The notes below the pieces were generated by a model, which saw nothing but the letters and a program-made list of their open reading frames with translations, was not told where the DNA came from and made no database searches. A program made the position numbers and the translations under genes. A DNA stretch of 64,000 nucleotides from Sipunculus nudus (lineage: Eukaryota; Annelida; Sipuncula; Golfingiida; Sipunculidae), in the NCBI GenBank assembly GCA_026874595.1, contig CM049307.1:23413079-23477078 (forward strand), read 5' to 3'. Of the stretch, positions 36,846-48,600 are shown piece after piece. Numbering within the stretch: position 1 is the first letter of the stretch; each line of letters begins with the position of its first letter.

Positions 36846-39540
36846 TTCATAAAAATTTGAAAAAAAATTAGAGGTGGCACACCCAGTCTGCAGAAACTGA
36901 TGGAACAGCTCATGATCAATATGTATGCCGAAAATCATGACCATCAGTGTTGTAGTTATTGAAATACTGCAGTTTTTGTATCAAATTTTCCATTATTCTT
37001 GGGGGGGGGGGGGTATTTTGGACCCATACAGCTTAAAGAATATGGGTAACAGAGACCTAATTTCAAGTTTCCATGGAGACTTTTCATGGGTCTCCCTGTG
37101 TGTCAAGAATGAAGATTCTTGGTCCAGTTTTTATGATTTGTGCCCTGTTAACAGATGTTCATATCTTTAAATGTCTCAAAAATACAGAAAAATTTCGTAA
37201 AAAAAACCGAACAAATACAGGTGGTGCCACCAGTCAGCAGAAAATTATGAAACACTCCATGATCAATATCCATGCAAACAATTATGGTTATCTCTGCATT
37301 AGTTGTTCAGATACTTTAGCTTTTGTATCAAATTTTCCATTATTCTGAGCTGTACTTTGGAGTGCCATAGCTCAAAGGATATGGGTAACAGAGACCAAAT
37401 TTCAGGTTTCCATGGAGACTTATCATGGGTCTCCCTGTGTGTCAAGAACGAAGATTCTAGGTCCAGTCGTTACGATTTGTACCCTGTTGACAGATAACTA
37501 CATCCTTAAAGGTCTCAAAAATGGAGAAAACAATTCGTGAACATTGAAAAATACAGGTGGCGCCACCAGTCTGCACAAACTGATGAAACATCTCATGATC
37601 AATATGTATGTCGAAAATCATGACCATCAGTGATGTAGTTAATGAGATATTGAAGTTTTTGTATGAAATTTTTGACTATTCTGGGGGGTAATTTTGGGCC
37701 CCATAGCTCAAAGGATATGGGTAACAGAGACCTAATTTCTGGTTTCCATGGAGACTTTTCATAGGTCTCTCAGTGTGTCGAAAATGAAGATTCTGGGTCC
37801 AGTCGTTACGATTTGTGCCACGCTAACAGATGACAGCATCCTCAAAGGTCTCAAAAATAGAGGAAAAAATCGTAAAAAATCAAACAGTACAGGTGGCGCC
37901 ACCAGTCTGCAGGAACTGATCGAACATCTCATGATCAATATGTATGCCAAAAATGAAGACCATCAGTGATGTAGTTATTGAGATATTGAAGTTTTTGTAT
38001 GAAATTTTTTACTATTCTGGGGGGGTACTTTGGGGCCCCATAGCTCAAAGGATATGGGTAACAGAGACCTAATTTCTGGTTTCCAAGGAGATTTTTCATG
38101 GACCTCTCAGTGTGTCAAGAATTAAGATTCTAAGTCCAGTCTTTATGATTTGTGCCTTGTTAACAGATGTTCTCATTTTTAAAGGTCTCAAAAATAGAGA
38201 AAAAAATATGTAAAAAATCGAAAAATACAGGTGGCGCCACCAGTCTGCAGGAAGTGATGTAACATCTCATGATCAATATGTATGCCAAAAATCATGACCA
38301 TCAGTCAAGTAGTTAATGAGATATTGAAGTTTTTGTATGAAATTTTTGACTTTTCTGGGGGGTACTTTGGGGCCACATAGCTCGAAGGATATGGGTAACA
38401 GAGACCTAATTTCTGGTTTCCAAGGAGATTTTTTATGGACCTCTCAGAATCCCAAGTTACAAGGTTCTAAGTCAAGCGGTTACGATTTGTGCCTGGTTAA
38501 AGGACGGACAGACGGACAAAGAGTGATCGCTATAGCTCAGATGACTTTCAGTCAGCTGAGCTAAAAAAGTCCGTACAACTGTTTGATTTCGGAATGACGG
38601 AATGACAGAATGACGGAATGACGGACATGGGTAAAACTATATGCCCCGGCCACTTTGTGGCGGGGGCATAAAAACACAGAAAGCTGAAGGCAACATTTGG
38701 GTATTTCTTCTGTAACTTTGCCTGATAGGAGCATAAATAGATTTGGAAGCACTTCGCAGCAGAGTGGGGACATGTCAGCCATAGCAAAGTCTGCAGTGAA
38801 CAAGTGTCATCTAGAGAAGAGCTTACTGTCATAGGCCCTGGTGTGCAAAGACTCTGCTTTGTGACGGCTCATTCAAGTTTGGACTGCTGTGCAGCTTACT
38901 AAAACTGATCACCACCCTGTGTATACCTGATGTTTAGCAAAATTTATTCAGAGCTTATGTTCTTCTCACATTTAAAGCCAGCTGAGCACTGCCCTCACTA
39001 CCCTGATCTGACATGAAAGATTTTATAAAAATCTTAAATTCATATTTGATGACCTTTAGGTCTCTTTTCTACGGTCAAAAAACGATGAATGTTTTCATGT
39101 GCTTAAACCAAACATGCTAATTTTGTAAATACAAAATCATATCCAATACATATCAATGATTATGTTCTTTTCTCCTGTGATCATGGTTATCCACAACCAA
39201 TAATTGGTTAAACATGTATAAACACACTACTGTCTGAGAAATCACAGTCATGATATTATTCAAATATACTGGGAGGCATCTTTGTTTTCCAAGTATGATG
39301 ACAATAAGGTTACTGCCCTAGTTTGTCAATGCAACTTGCATTGTTATCATGAACAATGCCCCAGCAAAGGAAAATATTGCCAAAACACAGGTGAACACAG
39401 ATATGGTGGTATAGAGTATAGACACATTCTGATGCTTAAGATGTGTTTCTGCCTAGTTCAGGCCATTACTCTATGCCCTGTTCTGGCACATGCTGCCTTC
39501 ATTCACAACAATATCACTACAAGTCCATTTTAAGTCTCAC

Positions 39541-39609
39541 CGGCAGGTGCTGCATGGGCTTCCTTCACACTCTTGACAGTAACCTGTTCTTCTACCACAG
39601 TCTTTGGCT
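39541..39609 (-). CDS. ANK: Ankyrin tail exon, small
   Basis: A 69-nt phase 1-1 exon with acceptor atctttaacag and donor GCCG|GTGAGA. It encodes EPKTVVEEQVTVKSVKEAHA and APA. It precedes the first giant exon after an intron of about 12 kb. Confidence 0.85.
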
Positions 39610-40448
39610 CTGTTAAAGATAAAATTGAAACCCTTGTACTCCTAGCCACTGTCACAGACTAGTGTTTATAGAAAAACTTATATAGTTAATCCAAGGTATG
39701 AATAAAATAAGTATGAAAAGTGCAGTTTTCAAAGCATATTAAATCTTTGTTTCCTGTTTAACTCATCACCAAATAAAAATCCTGTAAGATACAAACAAAC
39801 TTAAATACACTAAAGATTCACTACATAAATGTCAGTAATTATTTAATCACTGGCTGCAGTTCAATAAAATATGTTATTGCACTGTTGTTTAACATGTTTA
39901 TTTTAGAAAACCATATTGTGCTAAAATTGTAAACAAACGACCCAATTAAACATTTATTAGGCAAGAAATATGAAGAAACAGACTGATACACAATACCATG
40001 CTAATAATAAATATCAGTTCATTCAGTCACGAAGCTAATTTTAATTTGTATCTGCATATAAACTGATATGTGACTAAATCTATTTCACACTGCCCTGTGA
40101 GAAGCATAGAGTTTTAAGCAACATTAGAACATCATCCATTTGGTGCAAGTATAAAACAACCCAATGGGATTGTGCTGAAAGTGGAAGAGTATGAACATCA
40201 TTATGATAAAGTTTCAGATAAAATGCACCAACATGCCAAGCCATGCTATGCCATACCATGCTAGAATAAACACTGGATCAGGGGTCGAGATTAGCCCTGT
40301 AGAGGGACCCACAGGCTTACTGCCATTTCAGATATCACCATACAGATAATCTGTACCACACAAATCTTTCAGTCATTATTGTATAATTGTTTTATAAAAC
40401 AGAAGTATATTGCATAAAAGCTGGATTAATTTAAACTTGTCAAACTGG

Positions 40449-40503
<55 letters not shown>

Positions 40504-41775
40504 AAGCCATTTTATAACCTATATGTCCAAACAATCTATTTATCTAAAATATGAGTTAACTGAACATCAATAGTTACAGAGAAACATTTTGTAAGGTGGA
40601 ATAAAAAGTTTTTTTTTTAATTTTATCTATTCTTTCATTTTAACATAGAGGAACAGATCCTTACTCAATTTGGTGGAAAATGAAGCAACTTTACATCCTA
40701 TGTAAAAAGGCATATGTTTGTCAAAGACCAAGTATATAAAAAAATATAAACAAAGAAAAGCATTTCATGTGATAGAAATGAAGACTTTACAAATCTACGT
40801 TCTTTGATTTATACCCAGAAGACCAGATTACATTGGCACTGACATAATATCGACCCCTGTACAACAAGATTTCTGAACATTATTTTTTTTTGGTTTGCTT
40901 GTGACATTTGCAAATAAGTACATAAATGGACAAAATTATCTGAGACTACTAGGATTGGGTGGAAATTTTAGGCTGGGCCAAGCTTTGTTAATCATACATT
41001 TATTGCACCAGTCATGAGTTACTGGATTCTTAAATGGTTCTCTACTATGATTTAAATACGTTGATGATCTTTCTATAATGGACCACTGTTTAACTTCACC
41101 ATTTCCAGATAGTCAGTTTTCATTATTCTGTAAAACTACTCTGTTTTAATATGTCACCTGAAAACTGCAATAAGTTCTACCCATCTTATTTTCAGTTTTA
41201 ATTCAATGTTGATTCTAGGGACTGGTAAATTATTTTTCTGGTGTTATTTTCATTTTCATTCTTAACTTTAATCTCTAGTGTTCAAGCCTATCCACTTTGA
41301 CAAAAAAAAAAGAAGAAATAAAATGGAATTCTCCAATACTTAAAAATCACTGTGCTACATAGCTTGAAGGAAATTTTATCAGTATTTACAGGTATTTTCA
41401 GGTTAAATACATCAGCAGTAAAAACTTGTGAAACCAAATACACTTATGCAAGTCCTAATAACCACAAGTTTGCAGAAATATCATAAGCCTGAGTAAACGG
41501 TTGAAGTCAAAACACATTGTTTTCATTATTTTTTTAAACGGTTTACTTATTTTATTTAAATATTGGTAAAATTTTAAATGATGCATCTTTGTTTTGACTG
41601 GTATGTAGTTTTCAAAACTGAAGCCTGACGGCAACAAAATTATTTTTTTAGGGTAAATTAACCAAAGTGACCCAGCCTGACTGAAAATCAAGCTTTTTAA
41701 TCAGAGGGCTAACAGAGGAGAAGTAATACACATGGTAACACCTAGTGTACGGAACAGAAAGATTCCCCGGTGTAC
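39610..41775 (-). other. Tail intron with (TA)n
   Basis: About 2.2 kb, AT-rich. Contains a 52-bp (TA)n microsatellite at 40450-40501. Nothing else recognised. Confidence 0.8.
40450..40501. repeat. (TA)n microsatellite
   Basis: About 26 uninterrupted TA dinucleotides in mid-intron. Confidence 0.97.
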
Positions 41776-41874
41776 CTGTGCTACCCCTGATGACAACCCA
41801 GTTTGTTCCATCCCAAACTTCTGTGACATCCCACTCCTCACTGAATTCATCAGTAGGGGACAGATCTTGATCAT
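41776..41874 (-). CDS. ANK: Ankyrin tail exon, tryptophan-rich
   Basis: A 99-nt phase 1-1 exon, donor ACAG|GTACAC. It encodes DDQDLSPTDEFSEEWDVTEV then WDGTNWVVIRGST. Three tryptophans within about 14 residues and alternating hydrophobics suggest a short beta-hairpin or ligand motif, unusual in this disordered tail. The chosen acceptor is gaaacag. An alternative in-phase acceptor (ttgacag) would start the exon at 41919 and add 15 codons. The added residues (HVLLNSLYAIM) look less like the tail. Confidence 0.75.
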
Positions 41875-42205
41875 CTGTTTCCATGATTGCATATAAAGAG
41901 TTCAAAAGGACATGAGCATCTGTCAAGATATGTGATATCTACTCTGGACAAGACATATTTTGTAATAAAAGTATAAACTAGTAAAAAGGGTAACTGATGG
42001 AGACACAGCAATTAATCCACGGACTAAGATGTCAGGCTGCACCAATGCTATATAATCAGGAATGAATGCAGAACAAGCAATGCTTATTAATATCCAGCCC
42101 TATCTTAACTTGTTTTATCATTGTGTATCTCCCTTATTCTCAATTTAATCTTATTGATTTTTTTGCCTTACCAACAGAATGAACTAGAATATCAGCAGAA
42201 GCTGA

Positions 42206-43219
42206 CAAAAGCCCTCAGCCAAAAGAACAGTGTTTAGAGGTGGTAACAGTAACAAGTACTAAATATCTGTTCTCACATGGATGTATATCTGTACATGTCT
42301 CAGTTATAAATTTAAAATGGAGAGGCATGTACCATGATTCATAAAAATTCACCAAATGCTTCCTGAAAAATAAGCTTCTAAGTTTTATTCTATTATCAGC
42401 TCTGTGACCTTGAAAAGTATGTCAAGGTCACCCATCTTTGAACTTGACCTAGATTTTGTCGATATACAGCTTCACCAAAGAAATAAAATTCCTATTGTGA
42501 ATCCTTTTAGAGATATCCCGCGCACAAGGCCAAAGTTGAAAAATCCAAGAAAAATTCATTAAAAATAAGATATTGCAGGTGGCGCCCCCAAACTTGTGCA
42601 GCAGTTACAGACCATCACTCCCTATGATCATAGTAAGTATTGTGAAAATCTAGCCAATGGTTCCTGAGAAATAAGTTTCTAAATGTTTTTTCTATAATCA
42701 GCTCTTAAACGTAGAAAAATAGGTCAAGGTCACCCATCTTCGAACTTGACCGAGATTTTGTCAATATACATCTTCACCGAAAAAATAAAATTCCTACGGT
42801 GAATCCTTTTAGAGATATCCCGCTCACAAGCCCAAAGTTGAAAAATCCGATAAACTTCATTAAAAATCAGATATTGTAGGTGGCGCCACCAAACTTGTGC
42901 AGCAGGTACAGATTATCAGTCCCAATAATCATAGTAAGTTTTGTGAAAATCCACCAAATGGTTCCTGAGTAATTAGCATCTAAGTGTTTTTCTATAATCA
43001 GCTCTAAAATGTAGAAAAATAGGTCAAGGTCACCCATCTTCGAACTTGACCGAGATTTTGTCGATATACATCTTTACCGAGGAAATAAAATTCTGACGGT
43101 GAATCCTTTTCAAGATGTCCCGCTCACAAGGTAAAAGTTAACGGACGCCGGACGGACGGACGGACGGACAGCTTGGGTGACGACAATAGCCCATCAGCCT
43201 AAGGGCTGAGGGCTAAAAA
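42206..43219 (+). mobile_element. Family-2 hairpin element (1.0 kb)
   Basis: Starts CAAAAGCCCTCAGCC. The arm GCCCTCAGCC (42211-42220) is the exact reverse complement of GGCTGAGGGC in the 3' hairpin (43187-43215: TAGCCC-A-TCAGCC, loop TAAG, GGCTGA-GGGCTA), which is followed by AAAA. The body is 2.7 tandem units of about 300 bp; ggtcaaggtcacccatctt recurs at 42421, 42721 and 43021. A (CGGA)n tract at 43140-43170 precedes the hairpin. One perfect GGTGGCGCCACC palindrome lies at 42879-42890. No coding capacity. Confidence 0.85.
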
Positions 43220-44369
43220 GTCAAAAGTTTGAATGGGATATATCTGTGGGAATTCTGAAGTTTTAGTAGCTAGTTTAAAAATCATGAGAGCTAAAGGGCC
43301 ACAAAGATAAGTGTAACAGCAGAAAAGAACATTTTTCAATTTTGTACCCACAGATGCTTCATATGACACATGCTACATTGGTACACAACTTCCAGTGCAA
43401 CTTTTCCTACTTTTAAAAAATTGAAATTTTCCACTGCACAAGTGAATTTTGATAAAAACAGAAAAAAACAATAACTGACATGCAGTCTCACATCATGCCA
43501 GAGGTTTACTATCAGAAAATTGAAAGGTGCAATGTGTTCACTCTTCAAAAACTGCACATCTTTCATAAAAGAAAGAATGTTTTGAAAATAAAAAAACAAA
43601 CCAGTTCCTTTAATCACATATAAATCAATCCAGTATCTCCTTTCCCTAAATGCTAATTCTTTTGTGTTACCTCCATTCCATGGGAGTATTAATAAGATAT
43701 TCTATGTGTTTTAAATCAACTCTCAAGAGCCACAAGCATCCCATACAGTTACATAATAAAGTCTTTGAACTTGAGACAATGTACTACCAAGTCTCTTTTC
43801 TAAAACTCTTTACTAAACTACTATCATAGCATAATGATGTGATGTCATTGGATTCTTTATTTACTTGGGAGCTGGGTAAAAATATCTTCTCTTCCTGAAG
43901 AGTACCCGAACTTCTTTAGTATAGATAAGATGCTAAGCTGGACAATAGAAATTCATCTGTTTTGCTGTAGAAGCCATGCTTTTTTTTCAGATGATGCTGG
44001 AGATATAGTCATGGAGATAACTTTGCAAGTATGAAAGCTTAAATAGATGCTGAAACAGATAAATCTTGACCATTTACGGCAAAACAACCTATCCAATGAC
44101 AAAGAATTATTATCACCCATTGACTATCTGCTGAGCTAACAAAGAATTTACAAGGACATATATACATTGTTCTTACCAGACATGACAAGGAAACTGTCAC
44201 AGACATGAAAAGCTTCAGCCTGAACAGCAAGTTCCAATACATCATTCATAAACATAATAAATATTGAAGGCTTTCGCAGTCAGATGTTTTTATTAACTAC
44301 AACACTGACCAGGCGTCAACCATTTCAAGAAAAGGTACTACAAATGTTAATTACAATAAGGGTAGTCAA

Positions 44370-45245
44370 CAAGCGACTACGTGTATCTGCCGAAATCAGA
44401 GTGGGACGGGTGAAGTGAGGCATGGAGTGGCAAGGGGAAATAGAGTGAGGTGTGTTGCATATTAGCATGGATGTCTGCAGCCGAAATATGTATGTAGGTG
44501 GCCCCACCTGCCGCAAAATCCAGAAAGCTATCCCAGTTGTATAAATATGCAACATTTTAGGCAGATACGTCACACCACTGCCGAGATTTGAGTGATTTTA
44601 TCCCACGGCACACAAACAGACGAACGCTGTGCAAAAAAGGTTGCAGGTGTGCCAACATTTTTGCGTATGATAAAGAGCTATGTATGATCAATACAAATGC
44701 AAAATTTCAGGAGGATACATCAAACCAGTCACGAGATATAAGCCTGGATGTCTTCAGCCTGAACGTGTATGCAAGTGGGGCCACCTGTCATAAAATCAAG
44801 AAAGCTATCCAGGATGTATACACATGTTAAATTTCAGGTGGATAAGTCCAACCACTGCAGAGATATGATCTGAGTGATTTTATTCCAAGGCAGATGAAAA
44901 AATGGACACTGTGCAAAAATGGTTGGTGGCACCACCATTTATAAAGCTATCCAAGGGCTACATTTGTGCAAAATTTTTAGCCTGATTGGTGAAACGAGTC
45001 CGAAGATATGTGGGTTAATGTGTCAAAACGGATGCACAGATGGATGCACTGGACAGAGGAAAGGTCAGAGGTCCATGCAAAATATTTTGGCATCAGTTCA
45101 CATGTGACCCAATAATGGTGTAAAGTTTTTAGAAAAATCTGTCCAGTGGTCTCAGAGTTCTATTCTTGAAACTAACGCTGCGGCGGTGGCAGAACCTGGT
45201 CAAAAACATAGTATCCGCAAAACTTTATTTTGGAAGATACAAAAA
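44370..45245 (+). mobile_element. Family-4 hairpin element, shorter copy
   Basis: Starts CAAGCGACTACGTGTATCTGCC and ends GATACAAAAA. The 5' arm GTATCTGCC (44383-44391) corresponds to the 3' hairpin at 45211-45240, whose right arm has decayed (ggaagatac in place of ggcggatac). Internal sequence matches the other family-4 copy at 33466-34622 but with fewer tandem units. No coding capacity seen. Confidence 0.8.
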
Positions 45246-45579
45246 TAATTAGAAAGGATACTAAATTATCAAAGCACAATAATCTCCATAAAAAAAAAAC
45301 AAATTTCCATCAAAAATGTCTTATATTGGACTTACTATAGTAAAGAAACAGAAACACTCCAGAGAAAGTGAAGAAAATGTTAAAGATCTAACATAAGACC
45401 TGCTTTTGAAGTAACAAAGCCAAACACAAGTCTTTTTTGTGTGAGAAATTATATTAAATATGAAACTGGATACTTTGAGACTTAAACATATAGAAGCACA
45501 CTGATATCATGTCAGGACAACAAGTAATGCTACACTGCCACACAACAGATGACAGCACAACACAACATCCATCAGATAC

Positions 45580-45657
45580 CTGGGGTCACACTCTGTGTTA
45601 CAGGAGTTGGCGGGGGAGTTTTGGTTTTCTTGGGTTTTTGTTTGTCTTTGGTTCCAC
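45580..45657 (-). CDS. ANK: Ankyrin tail exon, basic and proline-rich
   Basis: A 78-nt phase 1-1 exon, acceptor atcctttgtag, donor CCAG|GTATCT. It encodes GTKDKQKPKKTKTPPPTPVT and QSVTP. Lysine- and proline-rich, in contrast to the acidic tail around it. PKKTKTPPPTPV resembles tau/MAP-type proline-rich microtubule-binding or SH3-ligand sequence, but that is inference from composition. Confidence 0.88.
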
Positions 45658-48600
45658 CTACAAAGGATGCCACATTGCTAACTACTCAAGTCACACAAAT
45701 AAACACAGAAAATGACACATCTGTATGAACTGATAGTCATTTTGCTTTCACAAGTAGGAGACAACCGTGTGAATACATTTGTCTTATTTTACAAAAAAAG
45801 ACATGAAAATTCCATTTGAGTCCAATTGGCTGCATGCTCAACACAAAACGTGCATTCCATCATGATGGTAATTATATGCTATTATTTATTTATTTTTCAG
45901 TACAACACTCCTCACTGGTAAAAGTTTTAAACCTACAGTAAATATCTGGTGTTATACTGAAGCAAACAGGTTTACATTTGGCTCACAGGGAATTTAACAC
46001 TGTAAAGGAAACAGCTCCCTTATCTGAGAATTATACCACTACAGCAAGGCCAAAAAAGCTCATGCAGCACAATGTCCCACTGAAATGGTATACAGATTAG
46101 CTGAAGTACAATGTTACTGTAACAAACTTTTTTTATGGATGGATAGGAGTAGGAATAAGAGAAATATGTATCAAAGATTAAAGGGAAATGGTCAAGAGCA
46201 AGATGTAAAATATAACTTGTATGAAAATTCAAGGTACACCATCTGAAGACAGGCGAATCTTCAACAGAAGAGGAAAAGGAAGAAACTGAAGTATCATCAT
46301 AAAAGGCAAACAAGGGACCTATGGGTCACGACGCTCAGCTGTTATATATGATAAAAAAATATTATTTAGAAATGAGGCAAATGCTGGTTTTGTGTGGTAA
46401 TAAATATAAGCTGTATTATGAGTTGTTGTTGTTTAGCTAAAGTATGATTTTGATAGTACCTTTGGAGACGGGGAAGAGGATTGATTTCATTTATTTTATT
46501 AACAAATGGAGTACTATTGTCACACAGATTTTGACTTGGCCATATAACTTATAAGCAGAACATATAAATAAGAGTTTAACTATTTATTAAAAAAAATTAC
46601 AAATATTGTCCCAAATATAATTTTTATTAAAAATAATAAGAGAATCATATGATTTTTTAAAATGAAATCTAACTGAAATGATTATTAAAATAATATTAAA
46701 GAATATATTTATGAATGCATTCATGAATACATTTTGAAAGTATTTGCACGAGTATTCATATACTTTCATTTTTACCTGAATTCCCATTCTTTATGCAAGA
46801 AATTTTATAATGGAGTACATAATCATATTCGTATTTAAATACAATTACAAAGTATTCGCACCATGTCTGGTATTTATTCAGTTTTCACCAAACAATGATG
46901 TTGAGAATCCAGAATATACAAAATTCACACATTTAAATAACGATCATAAGTACCTGGTTGTATGGCTTTTATTTATATTTAAAAAATAACTGTAAAAAAT
47001 TCATTTTGGACTAATTTCACATCAATGTACACACTAGACACAGTAGGAATCTAGATTAATATTATCAACTGCATCTTTGTCTATCATTAATTTCCTTCAT
47101 ATGATCCCTAATGATTTGAAATGAATAATATGATTTACTTCTTTATCATTAAAATTTGAACTGAATAATGCCATAGGTGACTGCATGGTGTTATTTGGAA
47201 TACGTGACATTCTACCCATCGATACAAGATTCTTATATCATCAGTAACTGCAAGTTAATTTCCTGTTATTATAAACTCCTTTTCTATTTTTCTTTAATTT
47301 TTTATTAAAAACCAATAAAAATTTATTAATTTATTGTTTATTGTTAAGTTGTTGGTTAAAACTACAAGATGAGTTGGGTTGGACACCTGGATCAACTGTG
47401 GCTGGCCATAAGCTGCCTGGATTCCGTGTATGCCTCGCCTCAAGCATGCATTATACAGGTGACTCAAGAGGGGCACGAGAGAGCCAAAGTCTGACAGGGT
47501 CTCATAAAAAACATTAATAAAAGCTACAATTTTTGGCCAATTTCTTTCAGCTTTCTAAACTAAAAAGCTGAAATCCTTATGTGTGCATGATATGAAAATT
47601 ATATCAACAGTGGTCATGGGAAACAAACGTGCCATGGTCACAGTTGGGCAAAATTTAAGGTACTAATTTTATATTTATATTAATAACTTATAAAATTTGA
47701 AAAATTCAGAACTAATTTTGGGTATTCAATTCAATCTTGAATAAATAATGTTACATGCCTGACAAAAAAATCTCTAGCTTCAGCAATGCCCTTGTTAAGG
47801 GAGTAAATATATTTCTTGATTTTTCACAAAGTGCATTATGTTTGGGCCCATAACTTAAAACAATTACGAAATACTGACATCATTCTGGCATGTGCATAGA
47901 GATTGAAAAATATGTATATTATTTATGATTAAAGTCAGATCAGTGGTTTTGATATTTGGCAGTCTTGAAGTGTAACAATGGGTTTTTAATGGAAAAATGA
48001 AGTTTTTCATTAATATCTCGAAGGTATTAAGTCCTAGTGACCAAATTCTTGGCATGGTAGGGGATTTTGGAGACATCTAACTGTATGCCGAATTTAAGGA
48101 ACTTAGAGCTGAAGCTGGGAAGCTTGGCTCTTGCAAACTGCATAACACTAGCTTGATGTAAACAATATGTTACATGGTGCTTGAAAACTTGAATAAAATC
48201 TACAGTTTTTGATCAACTGGTTTCAAATTTTTGGTGTTAACAGTTGAAATGCTAACAAAAACATGCTGTGAAAATTAAATCCACAGTACTTACAGGAAAA
48301 AAATGTGCCATGGTCAAATTTGGGCAAAATTTAAGGTACCAATTTTTTATTTTTATTAATATTTTAAAAAATTTAAAAGATTTTGTTCTAATTTTGGGTA
48401 TACAATTTGATTTTAATTATTTAAAGTTATATTACTGGAAAAAAGGTCCATAGCTTTAACATTTTTTGTGTTAAGTGATCAAATATCTTTCCTGATTTTT
48501 TACAAAATGCATTATGTTTGGGCCCATAACTTTTTTAAATTAAATAATACAGACATAATTTCTGGCATGTACATAGGAACTATATAGAGGAATATTTATG

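Larger units (their letters stand above)
34625..38520 (+). repeat. 335-bp tandem repeat, about 6 copies, split
   Basis: Units begin aggtggcgccaccagtctgca near 34625, 36873, 37220, 37555, 37892 and 38229. They share tatgggtaacagagacctaatttc, catggagacttttcatggg and gtccagtcgttacgatttgt. The unit starting at 34625 is interrupted at 34937. Adding the 27 bp after 36845 restores a unit length of about 340, so the intervening DNA was inserted later. Confidence 0.88.
33265..38567 (+). mobile_element. Family-1 hairpin element inserted in the satellite
   Basis: Starts CAAGTGACCCATGGGTCA and ends GAGCTAAAAA. The arm GCTCAGCT is at 33288-33295 and the 3' hairpin at 38533-38563. It sits inside an A-run of the 178-bp satellite, which defines both ends to within a few A residues. 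The body is a 335-bp tandem repeat. It has itself been entered by a family-4 element (33466-34622) and by a second family-1 element (34938-36845). Confidence 0.82.
31471..38674 (+). mobile_element. Family-3 hairpin element, interrupted by nested insertions
   Basis: The outer element. Its 5' region (ctagatgtgtcggaacaaca, then arm ATGCCCCCGCC at 31494-31504) pairs with GGCGGGGGCAT at 38659-38669. The latter is the right arm of a hairpin (38641-38669, loop TTT) followed by AAAAA. The body is a 178-bp satellite. It is broken at 33264, where a family-1 element begins, and resumes at 38564 with aaagtccgtaca, exactly the continuation of the satellite unit (gcgaaaaaaagtccgtaca). A (GGAATGAC)n tract at 38591-38623 precedes the hairpin. 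The exact 5' start is uncertain by about 15 bp. Confidence 0.8.
27583..39540 (-). other. Very long intron filled with mobile elements
   Basis: About 12 kb between a small tail exon and the first giant exon, the longest gap in the window. It contains one 2.6-kb family-1 element (28630-31235) and a nested composite (31471-38674). The flanks 27583-28629, 31236-31470 and 38675-39540 are AT-rich with nothing recognised. Confidence 0.85.
41875..45579 (-). other. Tail intron carrying two mobile elements
   Basis: About 3.7 kb. Holds the family-2 element (42206-43219) and a family-4 element (44370-45245). The remaining parts are AT-rich with nothing recognised. Confidence 0.8.
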
